NCBI GenBank assembly: GCA_964608265.1
Contig: CAZSNP010000002.1
Location: 86,542-150,541, forward strand
Reading direction: 5' to 3'
Length of the DNA stretch: 64,000 nucleotides
DNA from: JANWXR01 sp964608265
GTDB lineage: Bacteria; Chloroflexota; Anaerolineae; Anaerolineales; UBA6663
The notes beneath the pieces were generated by a model that worked only from the letters and a program-made list of their open reading frames with translations, was not told the origin of the DNA and ran no database searches. Position numbers and translations under genes: made by a program. Of this stretch, positions 1 through 8,162 are shown one piece after another (the first letter of the stretch is position 1; each line of letters begins with the position of its first letter).

Positions 1-273
1 GAGGAGGACGACATCACCCTCATCACCACCAACGGCCAGACGTTGCGGCTGAAGGTGGCCGAGGTGCGCCAGAGCGGTCGCAGCACGATGGGCACGCGGC
101 TGATCAATGTGAAAGACGGCGACAGCGTGGCCTCGGTGGCGCGGCTGGCGGCGAAGGATTTGGCCGCGCCGGTGGAGGAAACAAAGGCGACGAATGGGAA
201 AGAAACGAGGGAAATAGCGGCAACGAAGGAAACGGCCATCGCTGAGGTGAGCAGCAACGGGGCGGCGGAGTAG
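1..273 (+). CDS. gyrA: DNA gyrase subunit A, C-terminal fragment
   Basis: The reading frame is open from base 1 and ends at a TAG, so only the last 90 codons are in the window. The residues include DDITLITTNGQTLRLKV and a STMGTRLINVKDGDSV stretch, which match the last blade of the GyrA C-terminal beta-pinwheel that wraps DNA in the type II topoisomerase GyrA2B2. The final 40 or so residues are a low-complexity acidic tail rich in Glu, Ala and Thr. ParC has a similar pinwheel, but the regular repeat pattern favours GyrA. The start and catalytic Tyr lie upstream, outside the window. Confidence 0.85.
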   Translation, partial: EEDDITLITTNGQTLRLKVAEVRQSGRSTMGTRLINVKDGDSVASVARLAAKDLAAPVEETKATNGKETREIAATKETAIAEVSSNGAAE

Positions 274-352
274 AGAGGCGGGTTTTGCCACCCTCAGCCG
301 TCCGTTTCCAACGGATGGCGGGCGCGGCGGTGACGAGCACCAATCACAAGTT

Positions 353-1714
353 ATGACCCTCCCCACCCTGCGCGCGGCGGGCCAGCAAATGGCCTACCTG
401 CCCTCGACAACGGCGGAGCCGCTGGCCGAGTGCCTCGTCGCCTTTGCCAACAGCGACGGCGGCTCGGTCATCCTCGGGCTGGACGAGAAGGGCCGCATCC
501 TCAACGGCGTGCATCCCGAAGAGCTTGAGAATGCGCTCAAATCGGCCGAGCGGCTATGCCGCCCCCCCATCGTCACCGGCTGGGAGCAGATCGAAACGCC
601 GAGTGGCACAGCGTATGCGATCAAAGTGCCGCGCTCGCCGGAACTGCACTCGCTGGCCGATGGGCGCGTGTTGATTCGCGTCGGCGCCGAGAACCGGCCG
701 CTGGGCGGCGACCAGATCCGGCAACTGGCCGCCACCAAATCCTCGGCCGACTTCGAGGCCGAGCCGATGCCGGGCGCGCGCCGCGACGACCTCGACGAGG
801 AGATGATCACCGAATACGTCGAGAAGCGACAGCAGCGCCAGCGGCGCGTCATCACCGAGACGCCGGATGAATTGCTGCAAGAGATCGGCGCCCTGTCGCG
901 CGACGGCGCCCCCACGACCAGCGGCTTGCTGTTGTTCGGGCGCAACCCCAATCAGTTCATCCCGCACGCCGGACTCGTCTTCGTCAAATTCCCCGGCACG
1001 CAGCCGGGCGGCGAGGGCGGCCTGGCCGGTTACGGCCGGCGCGAAGAGTTCAACGGCCCGCTGGCGCGCGTCATCGAGGGCGCGTGGCAGGTCATCTGGG
1101 GGGAGATGGCGGTGGGGGCCGTCGTCACCGGGCTGGAGCGGCAGGAGATCGCCGAATACCCGGCCTTTGCCGTCCGCGAGGCGCTCGTCAATGCCGTGTG
1201 CCATCGCGATTACCGATTGAAGGGGCGGCGCATCGAAGTTCGCATGTACTCCGACCGGCTCGAAGTCATCTCCCCCGGCGGGCTGCCCGGCTTCATCACC
1301 GTCGACAACATCGTGGATGAGCACTTCTCGCGCAACCCGCGTCTGGTGAATGGGTTGTTTCAATGGGGCTACATCGAGGAACTCGGCCTCGGCATTGACC
1401 GCATGATCGAGGACATGGTAAACGGCGGGCATCCACCGCCCAGGTTCGAGCCGAAGCCGTACTCGTTCACCGTCACCCTGTACAACGCCCGCGAACGCAA
1501 GCCCATCCCCAAATGGGAAAACGTGATGAACGAGCGGCAGGCGCGCGCCCTCAACTTCATCCGCGACAACGGGCGGATCACGAGCCGCGATTATCAACTG
1601 CTCTGCCCGGATGTGTCGCCCGAGACCCTGCGGCTGGATTTGCAGGATCTGGTCAACCGGGGCCTGCTGCTGCGCATCGGTGCGAAGAAGGGCACGTATT
1701 ATGTGTTGAAATGA
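353..1714 (+). CDS. AlbA_2-domain putative transcriptional regulator with HATPase_c_4 domain
   Basis: This 453-residue protein has the architecture of the 'RecG-like/divergent AAA_4' regulators. Residues about 20-130 carry the AlbA_2 putative DNA-binding fold (AFANSDGGSVILGLDEKGRI). Residues about 260-370 carry the HATPase_c_4 region (VREALVNAVCHRDY, then SPGGLPGFITVDNI and GYIEELGLGIDRM). The C-terminus looks like a winged helix (ITSRDYQLLCPDVSPETLRLDL). Family members are soluble and often act as transcription regulators, but the target is unknown here. The N-terminus seems slightly short because the usual conserved Glu-x-Lys segment before the AFAN motif is not evident. It lies 80 bp downstream of gyrA with no clear Shine-Dalgarno, so the ATG is chosen on length. 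Confidence 0.8.
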   Translation: MTLPTLRAAGQQMAYLPSTTAEPLAECLVAFANSDGGSVILGLDEKGRILNGVHPEELENALKSAERLCRPPIVTGWEQIETPSGTAYAIKVPRSPELHSLADGRVLIRVGAENRPLGGDQIRQLAATKSSADFEAEPMPGARRDDLDEEMITEYVEKRQQRQRRVITETPDELLQEIGALSRDGAPTTSGLLLFGRNPNQFIPHAGLVFVKFPGTQPGGEGGLAGYGRREEFNGPLARVIEGAWQVIWGEMAVGAVVTGLERQEIAEYPAFAVREALVNAVCHRDYRLKGRRIEVRMYSDRLEVISPGGLPGFITVDNIVDEHFSRNPRLVNGLFQWGYIEELGLGIDRMIEDMVNGGHPPPRFEPKPYSFTVTLYNARERKPIPKWENVMNERQARALNFIRDNGRITSRDYQLLCPDVSPETLRLDLQDLVNRGLLLRIGAKKGTYYVLK

Positions 1715-1764
1715 CTGGGCGACCCCCCGGGTCTCCCCGCTGGCGGCTGGATTATTACCCTAGG

Positions 1765-1794
1765 TTATCCCAAACTTATCCCAAATTACCCAAA
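1765..1794 (+). promoter_or_regulatory. Three 11/10-bp-phased direct repeats upstream of the histidine kinase
   Basis: TTATCCCAAA occurs at 1765-1774 and 1776-1785 and is followed by TTACCCAAA at 1786-1794, so the copies are spaced 11 and 10 bp apart. They lie 50-80 bp upstream of the presumed -10 at 1846. Helically phased direct repeats are typical of OmpR/PhoB-type response-regulator operators. Operator function is inferred. Confidence 0.4.
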
Positions 1795-1845
1795 TTCCCC
1801 GAGAAATTCCGGCTTATGTCCTATTTCGGGATAGCGCCACCGATC

Positions 1846-1851
1846 TAGAAT
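1846..1851 (+). promoter_or_regulatory. -10 hexamer TAGAAT placed for a leaderless mRNA
   Basis: TAGAAT ends 7 nt before the ATG at 1859, so transcription would begin at or next to the start codon. No Shine-Dalgarno is seen. A convincing -35 is not visible. Confidence 0.5.
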
Positions 1852-1858
1852 TGTCTCG

Positions 1859-3511
1859 ATGGCTCTCCGCAAGTTCTTCGGTTTTGTGCTGCTCTTCGGG
1901 GTGACGCTGGCCGTCCTGCTGGCTGCATTGTGGGCCGCCCCTCCGTTTGTCGCCCAACTGACGCCCGAGCAAATCCTGCCGACCACCCTTGGCCTGGGCG
2001 TCATCGCCGCGCTCGTCATCGTGATGGTCTCCCTCCTCGTCTCGATGCTGACCGGCGGTGAAGAGGCCAGTGTCTCATTCGACCCCACGCGCCTCGCCGC
2101 CGACTACAGCCAGCGCCTCACCGGAATCGCCGACGATGCCAGGCTGGCCGAGACCACCGGCGATTTGCTGGCGCAACATTTGAAAGTCCATCGCTCCGGC
2201 TGGCTGATGCTGACGGCGAACAACGTCGCCTTCGCCGCGCAGCCGGTGCCGGGGCAGGGCAGCTTCCCGTCCGCGCCGGCCGAGCTCTCGCGCGCCAACG
2301 GCCTCATCCGGCTGTTGACTCAGAAGCGCGGGCCGGTGCTGCATGCCGAGCTCGACATCGAACGCATGCCGCCGGCCGAGCGCGATTGGTTGCGGATGCT
2401 GGGCGCGGAGGCGTATGCGCCGGTGTTCGATGCCGGCATCCTGACCGCCGCGCTGGCCGTCGGGCCGAAGGGCGAGGGCAAAGCCTTCAGCCGCAGCGAT
2501 CTGGATCTGCTCGGGCTGCTCGCCGCGCTCAGCGGGCCGGCGCTGAAAACCACCCGCGCCACCGCCGACCTCAACATCGCCAACGCCTCGCTGGCGGCGC
2601 TCAACGAATCACTGCGCGAGAAAAGCAGCGCCGTCGAAAAGATCGACAGCTCCCGCAGCGACTTCCTCGCCATCGCCTCGCATGAGCTGCGCACGCCCGT
2701 CACCCAATTGCTTGGCTTCGCCGATTTGCTCGGCGCGATGGCCGACGACAACACGCTCGACCGCGCCTCGGTGAAGCAGGCCACCGATAGCATCGTCAAA
2801 TCGTGCGCGCGGCTCAACGAAGTCGTCAATCAAATCCTGGATATGGCCCAGCTCGACTCGAACGCGCTGCAACTACGTTTCAAGGATACGACCCTCGAGG
2901 CGGTGTTGCGCCTGGCCATCGAGCCGTATCTGCCGGCGGTGCGCGAGCGCCGGCTCAACGTGCACCTCAACGGCCTCAGGCATATGCCGGCCATCCATGT
3001 GGATGAGGCGCGCCTGGCCCAGGCCCTGAGTCAATTGACGAGCAACGCCATCAAGTACACGCCCGACGGCGGGACGATTGATATCAGCGTGCGGATGCTG
3101 CCGCCCGAGGGCAACCTGCCGCCGAGCGCGCACATCACCTTCGCCGACAGCGGCATCGGCATCGACCCGCAGTATCAGCAATTGATCTTTGAGAAGTTCT
3201 ACCGCATCGGCCGTTCGGCCCAACACACCACCAGCACGACGAAGTTCATGGGCGGCGGGCCGGGCCTCGGGCTGTCGATTGCGAAGGGCGTCATCGAGCG
3301 GCACGGCGGCCGGGTGTGGGCCGAAAGCGATGGGCACGACGCCGCCAAGCTCCCCGGCAGCCGCTTCCACGTCCTGCTCCCCATCAAGCCGCCGGCCTTT
3401 GACCCGCGCGCGCTCGAGGACGCAACCGGCGCGGGCAATGGCAACGGTGGCGCGCGCCCCACACGCCCGCTGCCCCGCACCGACCCGTTCGTGCCCACCC
3501 TGCCCAGCTGA
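1859..3511 (+). CDS. Membrane-anchored sensor histidine kinase with GAF-like input region
   Basis: This 550-residue protein has two N-terminal membrane segments (about residues 8-28 and 43-64) and a GAF-like sensory region (about 75-230). A short coiled linker leads to HisKA with the H-box ASHELRTP (His275). The HATPase_c domain has an N-box SQLTSNAIKYTPDGG (Asn396), G1 DSGIGID (430-436), F-box FEKFYRIG and G2 GGGPGLGLS (465-473). All motifs needed for autophosphorylation are intact. The Pro-rich tail after residue 510 is probably disordered. No partner regulator is adjacent, but a single-domain receiver lies at 5103-5531 on the opposite strand. The ATG at 1859 follows a -10 hexamer by 7 nt. 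Confidence 0.92.
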   Translation: MALRKFFGFVLLFGVTLAVLLAALWAAPPFVAQLTPEQILPTTLGLGVIAALVIVMVSLLVSMLTGGEEASVSFDPTRLAADYSQRLTGIADDARLAETTGDLLAQHLKVHRSGWLMLTANNVAFAAQPVPGQGSFPSAPAELSRANGLIRLLTQKRGPVLHAELDIERMPPAERDWLRMLGAEAYAPVFDAGILTAALAVGPKGEGKAFSRSDLDLLGLLAALSGPALKTTRATADLNIANASLAALNESLREKSSAVEKIDSSRSDFLAIASHELRTPVTQLLGFADLLGAMADDNTLDRASVKQATDSIVKSCARLNEVVNQILDMAQLDSNALQLRFKDTTLEAVLRLAIEPYLPAVRERRLNVHLNGLRHMPAIHVDEARLAQALSQLTSNAIKYTPDGGTIDISVRMLPPEGNLPPSAHITFADSGIGIDPQYQQLIFEKFYRIGRSAQHTTSTTKFMGGGPGLGLSIAKGVIERHGGRVWAESDGHDAAKLPGSRFHVLLPIKPPAFDPRALEDATGAGNGNGGARPTRPLPRTDPFVPTLPS

Positions 3512-3554
3512 GGGCGACATTCAAAGGCGCAGGGGAGTAGGAATCACACAAAAG

Positions 3555-3590
3555 AAAACAGCGGAGCCAGTTTGGCTCCGCTGTTTTGTT
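3555..3590. terminator. Bidirectional intrinsic terminator between convergent genes
   Basis: A perfect 14-bp stem (3555-3568 with 3574-3587, 5-nt loop) is flanked by A4 on the left and T4 on the right. It sits between the kinase stop (3511) and the minus-strand hydrolase stop (3600), so it can serve both transcripts. Confidence 0.9.
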
Positions 3591-3599
3591 GTGCGTCCG

Positions 3600-5030
3600 T
3601 TACGGCTTCCCGTTCACCGCCGGCTGTGGCGCGTCCACATCCTCGGGCGAGGCGGCCTCAGCCGGGGCGCCGGCGCGTTTGAGGGCGCGTTGAAGCTGCC
3701 AGAGCACAAAACGCACCCGCAGCGCCATCGCGCGGGCGACGTTCCACAACACGCGCGTGCCGAGTTCGGGGTCGTCGTCGGCCATCGCCGCCAGCCGGTC
3801 GCGGTCGAGGACGAGCAGCGTCGTGCCCTCCGGCCCGGCGCGCAGATCGGCGCTGCGTTGCCCGCCGTCGAGCATGGCCAGCTCGCCGGTGATGCTGCCG
3901 GGCTTGAGCGTGGCGAGGTGTTTGAAGTTGCCGGTGTCCTGCACCGCGCCCACGTTGTCCGGGTCGCTCCACACCTCCACGTTGCCGTCGCGCACGATGT
4001 ACATCTCGTTGCCGCCATCCTGCATGCGGGCGATGACCTCGTGCGGGGCGTAACGGTGCTGGCGGAACTGGGCGGCCAGGCGCAGCAATTGGGCGTGGTT
4101 GAGGTTGTTGCCGACATCCGAATTGGCGAGGAATTGCGCCACGCTCTGAGTATCGGCCAGGTCATCATCGGCGATGGTCTTGAGTTCGGTGCTGAGCTGC
4201 GGCAGGCCGAGGAAGGCGGCGATGTGGCGACGCGTCTGCTCGGGCGTCTCGAACTGCGGCCAGTGCCCGGCCTTGGGGATGATGCGCAGGTCGGCCTGCG
4301 GCCACTCGTCGGCCACCACGCCCGAATCGCGCAGCGGCACGGTGTTGTCCTCCGCGCCCCACAGCACCATCGTCGGCGGCTCGATGCCGCCCAGCTTGCC
4401 GCTCAAATCGTTGTCGCGCATCGCATAAAAACACTCGTACCGCGTGCGGCCCTGGCCGGGGCGGCGGGCGTCGGCGCGCAGCCGCTTGTACGTCTCCTCG
4501 GTGATGCCGGTGCGCTGCGAAAACGAGATCGGCCGCATAAGCATGTCGGTCAGGCTGGTGAAGGTGTTTTCGAACGTCGAGACCAGCAAACTGCCGAGGC
4601 CAAAACGCTCCATGATGGTGATGGGCGAGATGAGGAAGTTGATGAAGGTGGAGAGTTTGCCGCTGACCGTCGGGCAGACCAGCACCATCCGCTCGATGAG
4701 CACCGGGTGGCGCATGGCCAGCGTCATCCCGATCATGCCGCCCATCGAGTGACCGATGAGGACCGCCGGGCCGTTGCCCTCGCGCTCGATCAACTCCGCC
4801 AGCAGGTCGGCGTAGGCCGCGATCGTCACCCGTTCCTTCAACGGCGGCGACTGGCCGTAACCGGGCAGATCCACCGCGAGGCAATGAAAGCGTTGCGAGA
4901 GCAGGGGGACGAGCGAGGAGAGGGCGTAATGCGAGCTTGACCAGCCGTGGATGAGGAGGGCCAGTTGCCGGTTGGGGTTGCCCTCTTCGTCCGCGGCGAG
5001 GCGTTGCCCGCCGACTTCGAAGACTTTCAC
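3600..5030 (-). CDS. Alpha/beta hydrolase fused to a C-terminal cyclic nucleotide-binding domain
   Basis: In this 476-residue protein, residues 1-285 are an alpha/beta hydrolase with oxyanion-hole motif HGWSSSH, nucleophile elbow GHSMGG (Ser95), acid Asp228 (WGAEDNTVP) and His256 (AGHWPQFE). Residues about 310-430 resemble the cNMP-binding/Crp ectodomain (IVRDGNVEVW, KPGSITGELAMLDGGQRSADLRA). No helix-turn-helix follows, so it is not a Crp regulator. The fusion suggests an esterase or lipase gated by cyclic nucleotide or a related ligand; that is inference. The start is GTG at 5030, with GGAG about 10 nt upstream and TAGAAT at 5064-5069. The tail after residue 450 is Ala/Pro rich. Confidence 0.88.
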   Translation of the reverse strand: MKVFEVGGQRLAADEEGNPNRQLALLIHGWSSSHYALSSLVPLLSQRFHCLAVDLPGYGQSPPLKERVTIAAYADLLAELIEREGNGPAVLIGHSMGGMIGMTLAMRHPVLIERMVLVCPTVSGKLSTFINFLISPITIMERFGLGSLLVSTFENTFTSLTDMLMRPISFSQRTGITEETYKRLRADARRPGQGRTRYECFYAMRDNDLSGKLGGIEPPTMVLWGAEDNTVPLRDSGVVADEWPQADLRIIPKAGHWPQFETPEQTRRHIAAFLGLPQLSTELKTIADDDLADTQSVAQFLANSDVGNNLNHAQLLRLAAQFRQHRYAPHEVIARMQDGGNEMYIVRDGNVEVWSDPDNVGAVQDTGNFKHLATLKPGSITGELAMLDGGQRSADLRAGPEGTTLLVLDRDRLAAMADDDPELGTRVLWNVARAMALRVRFVLWQLQRALKRAGAPAEAASPEDVDAPQPAVNGKP

Positions 5031-5102
5031 GGTCGTCGTTCTCCAGGTCTGCCGTCGGCCCGTATTCTAATTCCGGTTGCCAAAACGGGCACGCGGTACC
5101 TG

Positions 5103-5531
5103 TTATGGATTCGTTTGCGGGGCGAGGCGCGGCAGCAGGTGTTCGATGGTTTCTTTGAGCTGGCGCAGGCGCACCGGCTTGCTGAAGTAGGCCGTCGCCC
5201 CGGCGGCGAGGCAGCGCTCGCGGTCGCCGGGCATGGCGAAGGCGGTTTGCACGATGATGGGGATCGCGGCGGTCGCCGCCTCGTTCCGTAACTGGCGGGT
5301 GGCCTCCAGCCCGTCGAGGCGCGGCATCTGGATATCCATCAGCACCACATCGGGGTTGAGGCTGCGCGCCATCGCCACCACTTGGGCGCCGTCGCGCGCC
5401 ACCTCGACGCGGGCGCCCAGCCAGCGCAGATAGCTGCTGAGGGTGGTGATGCTGGTCTCACTGTCCTCGGCGAGCAAGATCAGCGGTGGGTGCACCCGCC
5501 AGGTGTCAGTGGTTTTCCCCGAATCATCCAT
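5103..5531 (-). CDS. Single-domain CheY-like response regulator
   Basis: This 142-residue protein is a receiver domain with no output domain. The acidic pocket is Glu22-Asp23 (AEDSET), the phospho-acceptor is Asp66 (VVLMDIQMPRLDG), the switch Thr is Thr96 and the conserved Lys is Lys118 (YFSKP). Such proteins act in phosphorelays or by protein-protein contact rather than by binding DNA. The ATG at 5531 begins the receiver after a short polar tail; a longer upstream reading in the same frame runs antisense to the MFS gene and is rejected. It lies 72 nt upstream of the hydrolase gene, and the membrane kinase at 1859 is a plausible partner. Confidence 0.88.
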   Translation of the reverse strand: MDDSGKTTDTWRVHPPLILLAEDSETSITTLSSYLRWLGARVEVARDGAQVVAMARSLNPDVVLMDIQMPRLDGLEATRQLRNEAATAAIPIIVQTAFAMPGDRERCLAAGATAYFSKPVRLRQLKETIEHLLPRLAPQTNP

Positions 5532-5554
5532 GCCCCCATTATGGCCAAAGCCAC

Positions 5555-6892
5555 TCACCCCGATGGTGTGCGATGGTGGGCGGTATGGCGAGGTTCGGCG
5601 ACCCAGCCCATTAGCATCACCCCGCCGGTCACGGCCAGCGCGAGTGAAACGGCGAACAGCACGGGATAGTTGAAAGTCTGCGCCAGCCAGCCGCCGACCA
5701 GCGGCGCGATGAGGAGCGCCGGCCCGGTGACGGTGCGCGTCAGCCCGATATACGTCGGTCGCTCGGCCTCCGGCCCGAACTCCATCGCCAGGTTCACATC
5801 GGAGAGTGTGCCGGCGGCATTGCTGAAGCCCATCAGCGCGAAGACGAGGTAGAACCCCCACAGCGTCGGCACGGTCAGCGCCACGACCAGCGCGCCGGCC
5901 CACAACGCCGAGGCAAAAACCATCACGCGTTTGTGCCCATACCGGTCGCCCACCGTCCCCCACACCGCATAACCGATGACGCCCGCGCCGAACAGGATGC
6001 CGGTGAAGGTCGCCGAGACCGCATCCTCGAGTTGAAAGCGCTCGACGGCGTACACGGCCAGAAATCCCGCCGCCATGCCGCCGCTGTAACTCAACCATCG
6101 GCTCGAAAGATAGTTGCGGAAGTTGGCATTGCCGCGCAGGATGGCGAACAGACGTTGGGCATAGGCGCGGTTGAGTCGGACCACGTTGGCCGGGTCGGCA
6201 GTCGCCACGGTCACCGCCGGTTCTTTCGTGAGGGTGATGAAGGCGAGCGAGGCCCAAATCCCCACCGCCCCCACGCCGAAGCTCAGCGCGAAGTTCTGCG
6301 GGTAGGGCCACGCAGCCAGGATCCACGCCGCCAGCGCCGCGCCGCCGATGCCGAGCAGTTGCCCGGCGACGTGCGCGATGCCGAAGAAGCGCCCGCGATG
6401 GGTGACCGGGATGACCTTGGCCAGCATCTCCTGCCACGGCGTGGCGACGAAGCCGCTGCCGAGCGCGCGCCACAGGATGATGAGGAGGAAGGCCGTCACC
6501 GCCACCGGCTGCGGTTGGCCCGGCAACCACAGCGCCATGAACGGCAGCAGCGCAAACGGCACGCGCTCGAACGCGCCGAGCCACAACACCAGTGGCAGCT
6601 TGCGCGGCAGCCGTTCGACCAGCGGCGCGAAGAAGAGTTGCGGCAGGAACCAGCCCGCGTCAATGAGCGCGGGGATAAGGCCGAGGAAGATGGGCGAGTC
6701 GGAGAGGCGGCTGGCGTACACCGGCAGGACGGCGCTGACCGAGAGGAAGCTGATGCCGAACAACCATGTCGTCATGTCGCCGGCGTTGGCGAGGAAGTTG
6801 CGGGCGAAGTGCTGCGCGATCTCGGGCGGGCGAGCCGGGTCGGGCGGCAGAGTGAAGAATTGCCGGAGGCGGGCGGATAGTGATGAGAGCAT
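5555..6892 (-). CDS. Major facilitator superfamily transporter
   Basis: This 445-residue protein has about 12 hydrophobic segments and a long polar central loop (about residues 215-245), as in MFS carriers. An MFS-type loop motif reads GDRYGHKR after the sixth or seventh segment. The substrate cannot be told from sequence. The ATG at 6892 (MLSSLSARL) is preferred over an upstream in-frame codon at 6967 because the extra 25 residues are not typical of the family. The gene is followed after 23 nt by the response regulator on the same strand. Confidence 0.85.
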   Translation of the reverse strand: MLSSLSARLRQFFTLPPDPARPPEIAQHFARNFLANAGDMTTWLFGISFLSVSAVLPVYASRLSDSPIFLGLIPALIDAGWFLPQLFFAPLVERLPRKLPLVLWLGAFERVPFALLPFMALWLPGQPQPVAVTAFLLIILWRALGSGFVATPWQEMLAKVIPVTHRGRFFGIAHVAGQLLGIGGAALAAWILAAWPYPQNFALSFGVGAVGIWASLAFITLTKEPAVTVATADPANVVRLNRAYAQRLFAILRGNANFRNYLSSRWLSYSGGMAAGFLAVYAVERFQLEDAVSATFTGILFGAGVIGYAVWGTVGDRYGHKRVMVFASALWAGALVVALTVPTLWGFYLVFALMGFSNAAGTLSDVNLAMEFGPEAERPTYIGLTRTVTGPALLIAPLVGGWLAQTFNYPVLFAVSLALAVTGGVMLMGWVAEPRHTAHHRTPSG

Positions 6893-7033
6893 GACAGTGC
6901 GCGGGGGAAATTGTCGCCATGAATTGACACGCATGAACACGAAGGGGGCTTCGTGAAATGTGTGCAAATCGTGGCGAAAACTTTGGTCTTGTTTCGACGG
7001 AGCCTGCTTGAGATGGAGGTGGACGCGCCGGAA

Positions 7034-7843
7034 TTACTCTTCCACCACTTGCCGCGCGGCCACCGGGTCATCGGCGATGAGGCCATCGACCCCGAAGGCT
7101 TTGAGGTAGCGATAGAGCAACTCGTTCTCGAACTGGGCGAACCACACGAAGACGCCGCGGCCCTCGCTGTGCGCGGTGCGCACCAGGCCGGGGTTGAGCA
7201 GCACCATCTCCGCCGGCGGGCAGACGTACTCGGCGTCGGCGGCGGGCCAACTCACCTCCCATTGCCATTGATCATACAGCGCGCCCAACCGTGCGGACGG
7301 CTTGAGCTGGCGCAGCCGGCGCAGGCTGTCCCAATCGAACGATTGCAGCACGCAGCGCTCGAGGTAGCCCGCATCCTCGAGGTCGGTCAGCACCTTGAAC
7401 TCAATGCCCGGGTAGAGCTTCGGCGACTTCACCTCGACGAGCAGTTCGGCGCCGGTGCGCTTCGCCAGCTCGACCAGTTCCTTCAGCGTCGGCACGCGCT
7501 CGCCGTTACCGGCGTCGAGGGCGCGCAGTTCGGCCAGGGTCTTGTCCATCACCCAGCCCTCGCCGTTGGTCGTCCGCTCCAGCGTCTCGTCGTGGATGAC
7601 GACGACCTCGCCATCCCTGGTGAGGTGCACATCGCATTCGAGCATGGTCGCGCCGACGGCGATGGCGTGCTGGAAGGCGGCCAGCGTGTTCTCGGGCGCG
7701 TACTTCGGCCCGCCCCGGTGCGCGATGACGCGCGTGCCGCCGACCGGCGCGGTGCGGCGCGCGTATTGCGCGGCGTAATATGCCGCCGCCGCCCCGGCCG
7801 CAATGCCCAGCATGTTGGTGAGGTTACGAGAGAAGGAGGACAT
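7034..7843 (-). CDS. Glycerophosphodiester phosphodiesterase family protein
   Basis: This 269-residue protein matches the GDPD TIM barrel that hydrolyses glycerophosphodiesters to glycerol-3-phosphate and an alcohol. The signature residues are visible: IAHRGGPKYAPENTLAAF (catalytic His-Arg and metal-binding Glu), ECDVHLTRDG, VVIHDETLERTT, VEVKS and the C-terminal GVDGLIADDP. The N-terminus has a short hydrophobic stretch (MLGIAAGAAAAYYAAQYA) that could be a membrane anchor. The ATG at 7843 is chosen because GGAGC lies at good spacing upstream; an alternative start at 7897 lacks this. Confidence 0.92.
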   Translation of the reverse strand: MSSFSRNLTNMLGIAAGAAAAYYAAQYARRTAPVGGTRVIAHRGGPKYAPENTLAAFQHAIAVGATMLECDVHLTRDGEVVVIHDETLERTTNGEGWVMDKTLAELRALDAGNGERVPTLKELVELAKRTGAELLVEVKSPKLYPGIEFKVLTDLEDAGYLERCVLQSFDWDSLRRLRQLKPSARLGALYDQWQWEVSWPAADAEYVCPPAEMVLLNPGLVRTAHSEGRGVFVWFAQFENELLYRYLKAFGVDGLIADDPVAARQVVEE

Positions 7844-7928
7844 AGTTTGCTCCAGAGCGGTTTGTAATCTGAAGTCGAAAACCCCGTATCGAATCACACG
7901 GATACATCAAAGAGCGAAACAACGAGCG

Positions 7929-8066
7929 TGTCACCCTGAGCGCGAATGCTGAGTTTGTGCACTGCCGCTTCTTTTCGCGCGAAGGGTCTTCAGGAATTGC
8001 AAGGGCGCCTTTCGCGCGATGAGTTTCAGTTGAAGCTAGGGCCGGGCATCAGCGCTCAGGGCGACA
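7929..8066. repeat. Imperfect inverted repeat in the GDPD-purA spacer
   Basis: This 319-bp spacer holds no recognisable gene. TGTCACCCTGAGCGC at 7929-7943 pairs with GCGCTCAGGGCGACA at 8052-8066 (one mismatch). Between them are further TTTCGCGCGA-type segments (about 7973 and 8012). The pattern resembles dispersed intergenic palindromes. Confidence 0.6.
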
Positions 8067-8162
8067 TGCCCGGCTCAACTCAATTCGCGTTCATTCGCGA
8101 AATACGCTGCCCTCCGCCATTCTACCGTACGGACAAGTTTACCAGTGGCGTCGCGGTTTGGC

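Noticed and set aside
3189..4940. Plus-strand open frame spanning the kinase end and the hydrolase
   Set aside because: It crosses a strong bidirectional terminator and runs antisense to the hydrolase.
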